From Cristatella mucedo (taxonomy: Eukaryota > Bryozoa > Phylactolaemata > Cristatellidae), in assembly GCA_009760855.2 (NCBI GenBank), contig WPIO01000055.1, positions 1,653,501 to 1,717,500 on the forward strand: a DNA stretch of 64,000 nucleotides. The letters run 5' to 3'. The position numbers were made by a program, and so were the translations under genes. The notes under the pieces were generated by a model. That model had not been told where the DNA came from and did not search any database. It was given only the letters and a program-made list of their open reading frames with translations. Positions 53,173-64,000 of this stretch are shown here, in pieces. Each line of letters opens with the position of its first letter. The stretch's first letter is position 1.

Positions 53173-53927
53173 TCAAAGGGTATGATCTGCTGATCTCTAC
53201 GATGGCAGCATTTCCCTCTGGAACGCATCCCTCAATTACTTGCAGCACCTCAATGTCTATATTGAAGGTCACTAATGACATTGCGCTTAAGTTCATATTC
53301 CAATCAAAGAAGACAACTAGTCCTTTAGACCCATAATCCCACTGTCCTGCTTCTACGATACATTGATCTGCTGCTGCAAAGCATAGCTAACATCATTAAT
53401 ATGTCATTAGCCTCAGGTCATGTCCCAGTACCTTTCGAAAAAGCTGTAGAAAGGCCGCAACTCAAGAAAGCAACACTAGACCAAGAGAACTTGAGCAACT
53501 ACCGCCCAGTCTACTTTCTACCATTCCTATCAAAGACACTGGAACGAGTCGTGGCAGACCAGCTGAACTCATATATTGAAACTTCAAACCTTGCTAGTAA
53601 GTTCCAGTCTGGCTTTAGAGCTAATCACTCCCCAGAGTCAGCATTGCTTCGCGTGTACAACGACCTATTTAGGAATGCAGACATCGGTAGAGTATCTCTG
53701 CTTGTTTTGCTCGATCGTTCGGCAGCTTTTGATACTATCGATCACCAAGTCCTTCTTGAACGCCTCTCATCTCGCCTGGGCACCACTGGCATTGGTCTGT
53801 AATGGTTCAGGTCCTATCTCAGTGGGAGACTTCAGAGTATTGACGTGAATGGACAAAGATCATCCGAGGTACCTCTGAAATATGGGGTACCTCAGGGCTC
53901 CGTGCTTGGTCCTGTTTTTCACGTTTT

Positions 53928-53930
<3 letters not shown>

Positions 53931-53973
<43 letters not shown>
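53931..53973. repeat. (CT)n expansion inside LINE-A RT
   Basis: About 43 bases of CT lie between the PQGS and YADD motifs, so the array grew after insertion. Confidence 0.92.
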
Positions 53974-53975
<2 letters not shown>

Positions 53976-55110
53976 GCCGATGTGATTGCCAAGCGCAATC
54001 TAGGCTTTCACTTTTATGCGGATGACACTCAGTTGTACCTTTGCATTGATCCCTCCCAGCCCTCCAGCATGTCGAATTCTCTTGACCCCTTCCTGCATGT
54101 ATTGATGACATCCACACATGGATCGCAGCACATTTTCTTAAATTGAATGATGATTAAACTAACTTACTAGTTATGGAAAACCAGGTGTGATTCAGAAATT
54201 GGAAAGGTTTATACTCAAAACTGGCTCCTATAGCATATCTCCTGTTGGATCTGCACAAAATCTAGATGTCCTGTTTCAAAGTGACATTTCGTTAGAAATC
54301 ACATCAGCTTCACAATCAAGTCTGCCCACTTTCAGGTACACAATATCGCTCAAGTTCGGGCTTGTTTAGATAGGGATACCACATCTAAGTTAGTCCATGC
54401 ATCTGTGACATCCCGTCTCGACTTCTGTAACTCACTGCTTGCTGGCCTACCGGCCTGTGCAATCAGGCGCTTACAGCTGGTGCAAAACTCTGCAGCTAGG
54501 CTTGTCTGTCATGAGCGTCGCAGTTGCCACATCACACCACTTCTCGCCGACCTGCACTGGCTACCAGTCAAGCAACGGATCGACTTCAATGTTTTCGTCG
54601 CTCACTTTTAGGTTCCTTTATTCTTTGGCTCCAGCCTATCTCTCAGATCTACTCTCCCACCAGGCCAAGCATCGTATCACGTGCTTTACAGAATCTAACT
54701 GTTTACCTATACATCGTACAAACCCCGAATCTTTGGGAGACTGTGCCGTTAGTTCGTATGCTCCCAAAGCCTGGAACACACTCCCGATCTGTGTCACGTC
54801 ATCTCCTGACTTGACCACATTTAAAAAGAAATTAAAAATGCATCTATTTATCACAGCATTTAGTGGGTCCCTGTGATTCGTCCTTTAGGGGCTTATGTGT
54901 GCTGACACTGCATGCTGCCTCTAACCACACTTGCATGCTGATCCTGTGCATGTCACCCCTAACCATGCTATGCTTTTTGTCATTGAGAATGCTACCACTG
55001 ACCATCCGATCGCGTTTTCTTTGCAGCAAATGTAAGGCACCTAGAAAGAGATTGATTTCTTTGGGGGCATTTTATCGTGTGTTATTATTATTATTATTAT
55101 ATTATATTAT

Positions 55111-55885
55111 ATTCCTGAAATTTCCAGTCAGCATATCTCCTGCAGCAACTGCTCACAATCTGGGCAATCTGTTCGAGAACAAAAAGTTTCACTAGACAAC
55201 CATATCAACTCCACAGCCAAGTCAGCCTGCTTTCAGCTGTGCACACACAGTGGGGAAGTTCTGCCTCGACCGTTTGGATGTCTTCTGGCCTGTGCAATAA
55301 GATGCTTGCACTTATTGCACAACTCGGCAGCTAGGCTTGTCTGTCATGAACATTGCAACTGCCACATTATCGACCTAAGCACTCGCTCTTAATCAGTCGC
55401 AGTGAGTCGACTTCAAAGTTCCAGCCCTCACTCGGAGGAATCACTCAGTGGCCACAGAATACCAATTCGAAATACTCTCTAGTCTTAGACTCGAGATCTT
55501 GACAGGCTGCTCATATGACTTAGTCATTCAGATGTTCCTCTAATCAACCTCCAACTTCAAAATCCTCTGGAGACCGTGCCTTTGACGTGAGACGTGCGGT
55601 TTGTAAGCTTCCAAAGCCCGGAACTCACTCCCGCCTGACGTCCCTCAACTCAACATTGCAACTGCAACATTTAAAAAGAAGCTAAAAATCCACTCAATCC
55701 TCCAAGCATTTCCTTCGTCCAAGGCAATAAATAGTCCTAGGTTAGGAGCTTAGGAGCTCGGACATTCTTAACCAATTGCTTCCTTCCTTTCCAGCACAGG
55801 TAAAGTGCACGGAAAAAGATTAATTGCGATTAGATACGATGTCATTCGAATGCCATAGTATTATCTTTATTATCGTTCAACGACG
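55111..55885 (+). mobile_element. Degraded LINE-A copy
   Basis: CAGCTAGGCTTGTCTGTCAT, GGAGACCGTGCCTTTGACGT and AAGCTTCCAAAGCCCGGAAC follow the ORF2 C-terminus of LINE-A; a weak hairpin and ATT remnant follow at 55800-55880. Confidence 0.65.
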
Positions 55886-56534
55886 AAACGGTCCAGCGTG
55901 CACTTGCGAGAATTAGGGGCTACCGAGCCGCCTCTCCTCCTCGGCGGCTTCGTTAGTTGGCTCATGCTCCTGCTGCCCTCGAATCAACCTTCCCATCAAC
56001 CTCGCGGCTCCGAGCGGGCACTGTCCAATAGACTAGCAGCCGAACAAAGCTTGGAGCACATTCGCTATTGGCTGTGGAAATTCGCCGAGACCAGGCCCCA
56101 ACCAACCAACTCGAAAAAAGGCACGAGCAGCGAATTCGCTCTCGTGCAGAGGTGGAGGCCGGGCTCTGCATCGAGCTCGATCGCTCCTGCCCAGCGAAGC
56201 TAGCGCTGGATTTGCCGACGACGACCCACGCTGTCACAGCTACGTCCCTGCGACATGTCGCCGAATTATCGCGAAAATCCACTATCATCGCTGAGGCAGC
56301 GGGCATAGTTTGTAACCAATAGTTTACTTATGGGGTGTGACCAGGCACGGTCGACCAACATGCCCGGCTGCTATTGCAAATCAATCACTCGGTTGCAGCA
56401 AAGCAGCACCGACTAAATGTACAACCGTCACTAGAAACGACCACGACCTAGACAACGACGCAGTCAGTACCTGCGACTGCGACAACGAATCTGCTCTGCC
56501 CAACGGGGCATACTACGAAACGTGTCGGTAACAA

Positions 56535-56650
56535 GTTTACTTACCATTCAATTGCATTTCACTTTGCAGCAAATGTAAAGCGCCTAGAAAGAGATTAAGT
56601 TCTCTGAGGGCGCTTTATCAAGTGCATTATTATTATTTTTATTATTAAGT
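56535..56650 (+). mobile_element. LINE-A tail
   Basis: GCAAATGTAAAGCGCCTAGA, an intact hairpin and (ATT)n. Confidence 0.85.
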
Positions 56651-56654
56651 TCCT

Positions 56655-56775
56655 TTACTCGACACCATTCCGTCAGCAAGTGCGGCTTCCTTTCCAGCAA
56701 ATCCAAAGCGTCTAGAAAAAATGCAGTTCTCTTAGGGCGCTATAAAAATGTCTCATTATTATTACTACCATTTCT
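56655..56775 (+). mobile_element. Second, diverged LINE-A tail in tandem
   Basis: CAGCAAATCCAAAGCGTCTA, then TTCTCTTAGGGCGCTATAAA and ATT triplets, directly after the previous tail. Confidence 0.75.
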
Positions 56776-56999
56776 TCTCACAGCCATTCTCTACATGTTC
56801 CAAGGCGATTTCACCTTTCCCATTCTGGGCGGACGCTTTCCCGCTGCGACTCGGGCGTTCAGCGCCGGGGTCATACGGTTTCCAAGCGCTGCACGCTTAA
56901 ATCCACTCGGCACGGACCTTAACCACGTGCTTTTACACACGTCCACGCGTACGTTTGTGGACTAGCACGGCATTGGACGGGTCTCGTCCGGGCGGTTCT

Positions 57000-58055
57000 C
57001 GTCCAGGCGAGTCTGGCCGCTCTACCGACGACCGGTCTCGCGCTGCCCGCTAGACGGCGCGGCTAATGGGCTCGAATCAAAGATTCCACTACGCGGCTTC
57101 ATTTTGGGCCTCTCGGGACCGACGAGGCGGATAGCGGGCCCGCCCCAGAACTGCGGAAGAGGGCGCGCGGCGCCACCGATCGCCGCGTCCGACCACGCCC
57201 ATTCGCGAGTGGGCACACTTAATGAGGGGAGGAGGATCGACGGCGCGCTAAAGCAAGCTGGTGAACAGCAGTCGTCTCTAGCTATTCCGACAAGCGTGCA
57301 CAGCAGCGCAGTCGTGCCCGAGAGGCGCCGAGCAAGGGCGCACGATGGCGCGGCAACGTCGACGACGATCGGCACCGCCCATCGGGTAGAGTTTACGGAA
57401 AACGTGCAGTTCCGGCCGGCGAGCGGCCGTGAAGAGGGTGAGCATTGGAGGGAGGGGGGAGGTTACGCGCGTCGTCGAGAGCGACGCACGTGCGTGCTCG
57501 GGGCAGAAACGGCTCGTACGGGTTGGTGCAGCGTCTTGAGATACTTACTCGCGTTCGATTTAGGCGCCGACGCAGCGGACGCTCGTCGGCGCGTCCCTCC
57601 GCGATTGGCGCAATTGGACGCGCCCGACTTCGTTTGAAGCCCTGCAACGCCGATCGTCGCGCGCGCGATACTGCGCTGCGCTGCATGAGAAATAATAATA
57701 AAAAAGATATTTTAACACTATTTTAGTTTCTAACTGTGCAGCCTTTAAGTCGTGTTCCGGCGAACTATTTGTTTGCATTGTTGCTATGCGAGGTCGATGT
57801 TGCTACACGCTGTGCGCATGCTTTCGAATACTAAAGCAGCGTAGGGTGGCTTCCTCCTTGTTTCGCGATTTAGGCGAGAGAGTTCATTGATGACGCTCTT
57901 GCGATAGCAGCCAAGTCGCAGCCGTAGTCGGATTCGTCTGTGCGCCGTGCAACGCCGCGCGGCCCCTCGTCCGTCGGGAGGCTTTCGGCTGCGTCTGCGT
58001 TATCGATTTTAACGCCTCGCACGTCCTTTTTACCTGCTGCGGCGGCGGCGGCATA
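57000..58055 (+). promoter_or_regulatory. CpG-rich promoter region of the Tubby-like gene
   Basis: About 1 kb of GC- and CpG-rich DNA precedes the Tubby-like ATG after AT-rich LINE tails. It contains long open frames on both strands, as expected for GC-rich sequence, and one good donor (GTGAGC at about 57438) that could close an alternative 5' exon. No TATA box is obvious. Confidence 0.45.
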
Positions 58056-58634
58056 ATGTCGCAGCCAGTAGCCTGGACCGCCAACGCTCCGGGAATGATC
58101 GAAGGCGACGACGAGGTCGCCGAGTCGGTGAGGCGAGCGAAGCTCGAGCAGCAGCGGAAGATCATGGACGAGAAGAAGAAGAAGAAGGCGCTCCGGTCGA
58201 CGGAGCCGATCCAGGCCAACGACAACGTGCGCGAGCGCTCGGCCAAGGGCAAGCGAGTGGACGAGAACAAGCCGCTCGTGAAGGGCAGCGGATCGCGATC
58301 GAAGCTAAATGAGAGCCCCTTCGCCTACGACGGTCCGGGCTCGCTGGAGGCCGGCTCGAACGGAGGCGGCCGCGGCGGCGGCGGCGGTGCGGCGACCACG
58401 ACCACGACCGTCCAGCTGCTCAACGTGACCGCGAGCGAGACGAGCGTCGACAACGTCAGCGACGACGAGGACGTCGCCAGCGTCCGCGTCCAGTCGGTCA
58501 GCTCCCACTCGCGGACGCTGCCGAAGCACGAGCCGAAGAAGCTCAGTCGCAACGCGCCGCGAGACGATTCCGATCTGGAAGGCGACGACATTCCCGAAGA
58601 GAGCATACCCGTGGCCCCGGCGTCGACGCCTCAG
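58056..58634 (+). CDS. Tubby/TULP-family protein, N-terminal coding exon
   Basis: TUB/TULP3-type proteins bind the intraflagellar transport A complex through an N-terminal helix and carry GPCRs into cilia; their C-terminal tubby domain binds PI(4,5)P2. This exon encodes 193 residues. Residues 25-75 (VRRAKLEQQRKIMDEKKKKK, then QAND, then ENKPLVKG) follow the vertebrate TUB/TULP3 pattern KLxxQRxLLExxQxKK..VQAN..PLV. The remainder is disordered and acidic, with a Gly/Thr run at about 107-117, VQLLNVTASE near 118 and DDIPEESIPV near the end. The donor CAG|GTACGG is in phase 0. The ATG lies in a CpG-rich island, with no upstream ATG in this frame nearby. The diagnostic tubby domain is absent from the remaining 5.4 kb and should lie beyond the window. 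Confidence 0.72.
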
Positions 58635-59456
58635 GTACGGCGCCGCCGCCGCTGCCACGCGAGTGCTGCCTCGGGTGTCGGTGGGGGGAAGGGTCAGGCG
58701 CAGCAGCTCGAGCAGAGCGCGAGCGCTTCTTGTGCACGGGCTCGGCAGCTCTGCCGCTTGCTGAGGCCGTTTGGTTTGTGAAGCTAGCCGTGCGGTTCGG
58801 CATGATTCAGCCATTTTTCGTGCAGTGCTCCCGAGCTCGCTTGTGGCGCCGTTGAGCGGGCGAAGGGGATACAGGACCGGACCGGCCCGTGCAGCAAGAG
58901 TGGTGCACATGCACGCTTTTGTGGCCTCCTGACCAGGCGCGCAGAGCATCGCGCTGCCAGAGCGAGCGAGCAGAGTGGAGAGTTTCGAGTTAGAGCAGTG
59001 AAGCTGCACGGTTTCGATGCAAGTACCCGACCGCTCGGACCTGCTCGCAATTCAGCTGAAGCCTGCTGGTCCCGGGCTGGCGTCGTAGCTCCGATGCAGC
59101 TGCCATCATCAGCAGCAGCAGCACGCTCGGGCAGACCCCGCTGCCTGGCCGCTTTGCGAAGCCGAAGATGTTTTTTCGTTCAAGTGCAGCTGTCGCTGGC
59201 ACAATTTCGGTGACCCGCAGCTGCTGCCTCGGTCGGCGACCCACGGCGCTTGCGCCCACAGGCGGTGTTCCATCAGATTCCTGCTTTGCTGCTCACTTCT
59301 GGCTTTCTGTCCTGATACACCGAAAGCAGCCGGGGGCGGTGGCCAAGGAGCAGAGGCGAGCGTGCTCAGGGCCTGCACTTTAGTGACCTTCAGTGTCGGC
59401 CGCCAGTTAAGCAGAGAGCATTGGGTGTGCAAGAGCTGAGCACCAAGAGCTACACG

Positions 59457-59689
<233 letters not shown>

Positions 59690-59962
59690 CAAACCCCTAG
59701 CGGCGCTGGGCGGAGCAAGGTGAAGATTATTGCTCGAGGCTCGACCAGTGGATGCCTGCAAAGGGTTTACGTGTCGGGCATAGCAGCCACACATACTGAG
59801 CAGGCCTGAGAGTTTTCTGTTGCAAACTCAAAACGACATAGTAGCTTTCGGGGTGACATTAACTTGCATATGCATGCACGCTTGCATGACTGCAGACACA
59901 CAGAGACGAGCAGACACATGCACACTCACACGTGCACACATACATAGGCACAAACAGACATG

Positions 59963-60053
<91 letters not shown>
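59963..60053. repeat. (CA)n microsatellite
   Basis: Ninety bases of pure CA, flanked by CA-rich sequence on both sides. Confidence 0.95.
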
Positions 60054-60057
<4 letters not shown>

Positions 60058-60404
60058 TAAACTTGCACACATGCATACACAGGACCGAGCACGTGCACGA
60101 ACGTGTGCCGGCTCTCATGCGCACACACACTTGCACGTGCACAGACATGCACGGTGCATTGCTATGTGTACTATTTGCACACACAATGCATCTGTGCCTA
60201 TGCAGCTGCAGTTCAAGCCCAACTCAGGAGCCTAGCATCAGCTGTAGCGCAGCTGCAGTGGGTGTGACAGAGGGCGCGGCAGAGAACGTGGTGGACTATG
60301 CAGGAGTGTGTCAGACCGGCTGTTCGGACGTTCTCAGAGAATCTGCTTGGGCAATGTCGGGCACTCCTTGTCTCACGATAGGAATAATAGTACTAATAAG
60401 GTGC

Positions 60405-60560
60405 CGAGCTGGTTTGGTCCGGTGGTTAAGGTGCTCGACCCGACCAAGGTCTGGCTGAGGTCGTGGGCTTGAGCCCCGAGGCATATGTGAAGCGCCTGAA
60501 TAGAGATTAAGTTCACCTGAGGTGCTATAGAAATGAATTATATATTTTATTTTTATTTTT
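60405..60560 (+). mobile_element. SINE-1 copy, best preserved
   Basis: Head GGTCCGGTGGTTAAGGTGCT (box A), GTGGGCTTGAGCCCCGAGG (box B), linker CATATGTGAAGCGCCTGAAT, and a 3' end (AGATTAAGTTCACCTGAGGT, GCTATAGAAATG) parallel to the LINE-A hairpin. Confidence 0.82.
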
Positions 60561-60644
60561 GTATAGCATCCCAAGAGAGCCAATCCTCTGTCCAGGCATT
60601 TTACAATTCACTGTAAGAGATGCAATGACCAGGAGTTAATGACA

Positions 60645-60800
60645 TACTACTAATAATAATGATAATAATCATGCATTTAGTATAGCGCCCTCAGAGAACT
60701 AAATCTCTTTCTAGTCACTTGATGCATTTGCTGCAAATACTTGGATAAGGATGCGACAGCATACCCAAGTATTAGTGCATAGATAAGCATGCACAAGTAC
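60645..60800 (-). mobile_element. LINE-A tail fragment
   Basis: AAT triplets and TAGCGCCCTCAGAGAACT with an altered hairpin. Confidence 0.65.
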
Positions 60801-60909
60801 TTAGGAAGATACAATACAAGCCACTAGTAACTAGAACTCGCGGTCAGTAGAAGGCACTGAATCGTGCAGCACAAGTAACTGCGCAAAGCCCATATATATG
60901 TATATGTAT

Positions 60910-61620
60910 TTATGTATCTCCGTCAGTAACTCCACAAAGTCGTAAAGACCATGTGGGTGTTACGCAGGAGAGTTGAGCAAAAAGACGAGCAGGAGGGGAC
61001 GCAGAGAAGGCGGAAGTGGAATGGATGTGTCCTTTGCTGAGACTTAAGTAATGCAAAGCCAGTGGCAAATGGCAGCAGAAGCCGTGAGTCCGTGCTCCAG
61101 AATTTCGATGCACACAAGCCAAAGATCCGACAGCAATGAGATTTCTCTTTAGTGCAAGGAATGGCATGGCACGTGACTTGTATGCAAAGGAGCGTGTGGT
61201 GCGGTGGCACATGCCGAAGTGACAGGGAGGCAGAGAGATAAGTAGGTGGTGCAACGTGCAACGGAACCAAATACCTGTTGGCCAGAAAGAGGACCCTGAA
61301 GCCGATTCGATGCTTCCTAGAGAGCCAGCGAAGCTATGACACAAGCGCTGTGCAGTGCAGTACGCTGCTGATAGCAGACCGGAACTGCGCTGCTGACACT
61401 TACAGCTGCTGAACTTCGGCAAAGCTGAGCAGCAATATTGGCGCTGCCTGGGCCCTGCGCCCCAGCCCCTGGGCTCCAGCAGTGTGCTTTTGGGTCCATG
61501 CAGCTCTACCGCCCAGCTTGACCGGAATGACACCTTTCGGAGGGTTTGTGTGGCAGTCAGCGGTGGTGTCACGTGGCACACTGCGATCCGCTTCCATCAG
61601 CCATGAGTAAGCCGCACAAA
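60910..61620 (-). mobile_element. LINE-B tail joined to a diverged LINE (LINE-C)
   Basis: 60910-60975 is LINE-B 3' UTR. From there the minus strand, over shifted frames, reads RKHRIGFRVLFLANRYLVPL then HVAPPTYLSASL, matching the [20 protein letters not shown] region of L2-like ORF2 in a third, older family. Confidence 0.6.
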
Positions 61621-62174
61621 GGTCTAGCAGCAATGTCGCCGCACGTCATCCAGCAATGCGTTTTAGAGTGCTCCCCCACAGACACTTCGTGGCATTCTGC
61701 TCGAGCTCGTTCACACGAGCTAAAGCGTGGCAGAGTTCGGCCGGGTGAGTGGGCGAGCAGCAAGGGCCTGGGATGTCTGCTGATCGAGTTTCGGTGGCGG
61801 CCACCGAGTCAGCGCTGCTAGGGTTTCAGGTGCCATGGTGAAGGGCAGGGGGCAAAGGCAGACTAGCACCTCAGCCAGCGTCCTTGGCGTCCTTGGCTGC
61901 CTCACTAATGTGAGCTCTCCGAGTAGCCACTTGTCCTGTACTGTGGATGTAATGGACTACTTATGCTTCGGGCTCTGCACGCTCGATTGCATCGCCACTG
62001 GTGGAGATGCCGCTTAAGCGGCTGGCAATGCCAATCGCTCTCCGCCGTGTAGCAGCTATGCTCGCGGCAGGCGTTTCCGCAGTCGCAGAGTGAAGTGATA
62101 CGGTTCGATGCTGCTCTAGCTCGAGCCGGTGCCAGATCGAGCAAGATGGTGTGGAGTGAGGTGTCGGGAGCAGC

Positions 62175-62300
62175 CTCTCTCTCTCTCTCTCTTTTCTCTC
62201 TCCTCTCCTCTCTCTGCCACTCTTTTCTCTCCCTCTCTCTCTTCTCTTCTTTTCTCTCTTCTCTCCCTTTCTCATCCTCCCTCTCTCCTCTCTCTCATGT
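62175..62300. repeat. CT-rich low-complexity tract
   Basis: Imperfect CT/CTTT repeats. Minus-strand Arg/Glu frames here are artefacts. Confidence 0.9.
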
Positions 62301-63011
62301 TGTCGTCGGAGTTGCTTGCTTGCATGCTTGAGAAGGTGCCCAAACTTCTGGCTCACCATTGGCGCCATCTTACCCCGGCCGGTGTGCACAAGTTGGCAAC
62401 AGCTCCAAAAGCTTCCGTGCGATGCCCGGGCCATGTTGAGTGTCGTCAGTGTAGCTGACTGACGTGTGTGAAATGTTAGTGCGTGCTCTACCTGGGTGAC
62501 CGTTTGGGCGCACGAAAACACCCGCAAGCTGCAAGTCGAGCCTTGCGTACACACGTGACGAGCCATACTTCCGGTAGATCAATGCAAGAGCGGTACGAAG
62601 TCAACCGAGGAGTGTGACTTGACGAACTGAGTGCCACCTTCTACCTTTGTGTCGACTAGATACGCTACGGCCTAAATGGTATTTTGAAGGTCTACTGCTC
62701 TCACTCGATCCGCTTATGAAATGTTTCCTCGTTTGTTGTCGATCTGTCATCAGTTTGTGAGGTTCATGTTTGACTTATGAGGTTGCAATTCTCGTTTTAC
62801 ATCCTTCACAGGGATCTGTGGGATTATATTAAAAACTAGAGCTCACTGCCTGTGGACTGTTTTTGCTGTGTCATAGTAGAAGTAGTCACAGTATGGATTG
62901 CAGAAGACAGTGCTGCGTCATCTTGCTGCGTGACAGGAAGATGCCATCTTGCCACCTGTCAGACGGAATTTCTTGCTTTAGTTAACAGAAATTGGTTATA
63001 CTAGAAATTAA

Positions 63012-63140
63012 ATGAAATTTAACGTTTAATTTGATAGTGCCCCGCAAGAACTTGATCTCTGCCCAACAGGCGCTTTACATATGCACCCCTGAATCGAGCC
63101 AACGACCTCGGTCGTTAAAGGCGAGCGAACATCATACTCA
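63012..63140 (-). mobile_element. SINE-1 copy, antisense
   Basis: TAGTGCCCCGCAAGAACTTG tail, CAGGCGCTTTACATATGC linker, and AATCGAGCCAACGACCTC (box B complement). The tail is closer to LINE-A than in the other SINE-1 copies. Confidence 0.65.
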
Positions 63141-63378
63141 CCCTTGGGCCAAATCTGGGCAGTTAGTCTTTTTCCTATGAACTCATTCTTTGAAATTGTA
63201 TTCGGGCTGACACTGCCGGTTTTCAAGAATGTTCTGCTGTCTCCTGCCTCTGGGGTGCTGTGCTCTGCCTCCTCCCCCCAAGCAGCGCTGTCAGAATGTG
63301 CGAGGGCATGAGCGAGTTGTGCTCGATTGCCGGGGCACGAGCTTCGCCAGTGAGAGCGCGAATGCACCGAGGGCAGGA

Positions 63379-63399
63379 TGTGTGCGTGTGTATGTGTGT

Positions 63400-63448
<49 letters not shown>

Positions 63449-63473
63449 TGCGCGCAGAACCAGCCTCCACTCG

Positions 63474-63524
<51 letters not shown>

Positions 63525-63560
63525 CGCGCAGAACCAGCCTCCACTCGGATGCGGGCAGGA
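63379..63560. repeat. Duplicated module: (GT)n, (GC)n and a shared 3' segment
   Basis: Two successive blocks each consist of GT repeats, a GC/CG alternating run, and CAGAACCAGCCTCCACTCGG. Both simple tracts are alternating purine-pyrimidine. Confidence 0.93.
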
Positions 63561-64000
63561 CGGGCACCCGGTGCAAATGCATGCTTCCATTTTAAGCATA
63601 CAGGGCTGGCGCAGCACTCCAAGCTGGCCAGACTGGCGATGGCATCCGGTGGGGCGCCGGACGCTGGGGAGCTCGAGTAACAGTGAGTCCTCCATTGATC
63701 TGCCGTGGGCGCAGCGGAAGCGGTGCTGCTGCCGCTGCGGGCCGACTCTTCCTGCCGCTCTTGCCTTGCCCTTCTCACCCCTCGGAGGCTGCGTGCCTGG
63801 ACGAGCTAGCCGGCGTGAAGCAGCCGCCGGCTGGCTCGCTCTTCTGCTACTCAGCTACGGCCCCGAGGCGTTCTTCTTCCCCAGTGGCGCAGGCGCACAA
63901 TGGACGCCCAATGGATGCCTAAGGGCTGCCAGCCGTCGGGACCTTACAACAACAGGGCAGGGGATTGTGGGATTGGGCAGTCAAAGGCACAAGGAAGGAT

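Larger units (their letters stand above)
52650..55110 (+). mobile_element. Longest LINE-A copy with recognisable reverse transcriptase
   Basis: In order it encodes the endonuclease-RT linker (PPTDLSSLVDCYNTTLADML), RT blocks (LSNYRPVYFLPFLSKTLERV, FQSGFRANHSPESALLRVYN, LLVLLDRSAAFDTIDHQVLL, KYGVPQGSVLGPVFHVL, FHFYADDTQLYLCIDP), the C-terminal region ([20 protein letters not shown]) and the 3' UTR with (ATT)n. Stops, a (CT)n insertion at 53931-53973 and a GATC minisatellite disable it. The motif set places it in the L2/CR1-like non-LTR group. Confidence 0.88.
61625..64000. other. Intron or downstream DNA of the Tubby-like gene
   Basis: Apart from the CT tract, SINE-1 and the GT/GC module nothing was recognised. 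Tubby-domain motifs were looked for in the plus frames and not found. Confidence 0.4.

Noticed and set aside
60405-60490. tRNA gene
   Set aside because: Box A and box B are present but the acceptor stem does not pair and the sequence continues into a LINE-like tail; it is a SINE head.
61830-61909. Possible internal exon of the Tubby-like gene between a TTTCAG acceptor and a GTGAGC donor
   Set aside because: The encoded peptide (AMVKGRGQRQTSTSASVLGV) matches no part of Tubby proteins and chance acceptor-donor pairs are common.
63026-63778. His/Thr-rich 250-codon minus-strand ORF
   Set aside because: It is a translation of the (GT)n arrays and the antisense SINE-1.

Overview
This is a window of animal (metazoan) nuclear DNA, probably from an invertebrate; I cannot name the species. 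The evidence is split genes with GT-AG introns, animal-type gene families (stomatin-like 2, MARVEL/MAL, ankyrin, Tubby), abundant non-LTR retrotransposons and tRNA-derived SINEs, and long dinucleotide arrays. Only about 3% of the window is recognisable host coding sequence. Most long open frames are shadows of GC-rich exons, microsatellites or retroelements.

Host genes, left to right. (1) 3360-10582 (+): the C-terminal half of a mitochondrial stomatin-like protein 2 gene (STOML2/SLP-2), six exons with consistent phases, one probable GC-AG intron, and a poly(A) signal at 10844. Its N-terminal exons are not visible in the first 3.3 kb. (2) 12194-13090 (-): a GC-rich, apparently uninterrupted 298-codon ORF with a TATA-like box upstream; product unknown. 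(3) 22813-22925 (+): a probable terminal exon of an unrecognised gene, directly behind a LINE tail. (4) 33235-40344 (+): a complete four-exon, 152-residue MARVEL-domain tetraspan protein (MAL/plasmolipin/CMTM type). (5) 47721 to 41223 (-): first and last exons of an ankyrin-repeat protein with a likely N-myristoylated start, convergent with the MARVEL gene. (6) 58056-58634 (+): the first coding exon of a Tubby/TULP-family gene carrying the IFT-A-binding N-terminal motif; the tubby domain must lie beyond the window. Weaker candidates lie at 26234-26857 (-) and 28479-28675 (+).

The spaces between are an accessory landscape. LINE-A is an L2/CR1-like family whose 3' end is a conserved hairpin followed by (ATT)n; there are more than 20 fragments and one copy with a recognisable reverse transcriptase at 52650-55110. 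LINE-B is a second family, almost always antisense here. Two tRNA-derived SINE families are present, SINE-1 and SINE-2. SINE-1 has a 3' end that copies the LINE-A hairpin. There are also remnants of Tc1/mariner-like and hAT/ZMYM-like transposases.

The most interesting signals are: head-to-head LINE-A pairs with tails facing outward at three loci; an antisense ORF of about 114 codons kept in four LINE-A copies and starting opposite the 3' UTR; SINE-1 sharing the LINE-A 3' hairpin; and retroelement tails or pyrimidine arrays packed against splice acceptors of real exons.
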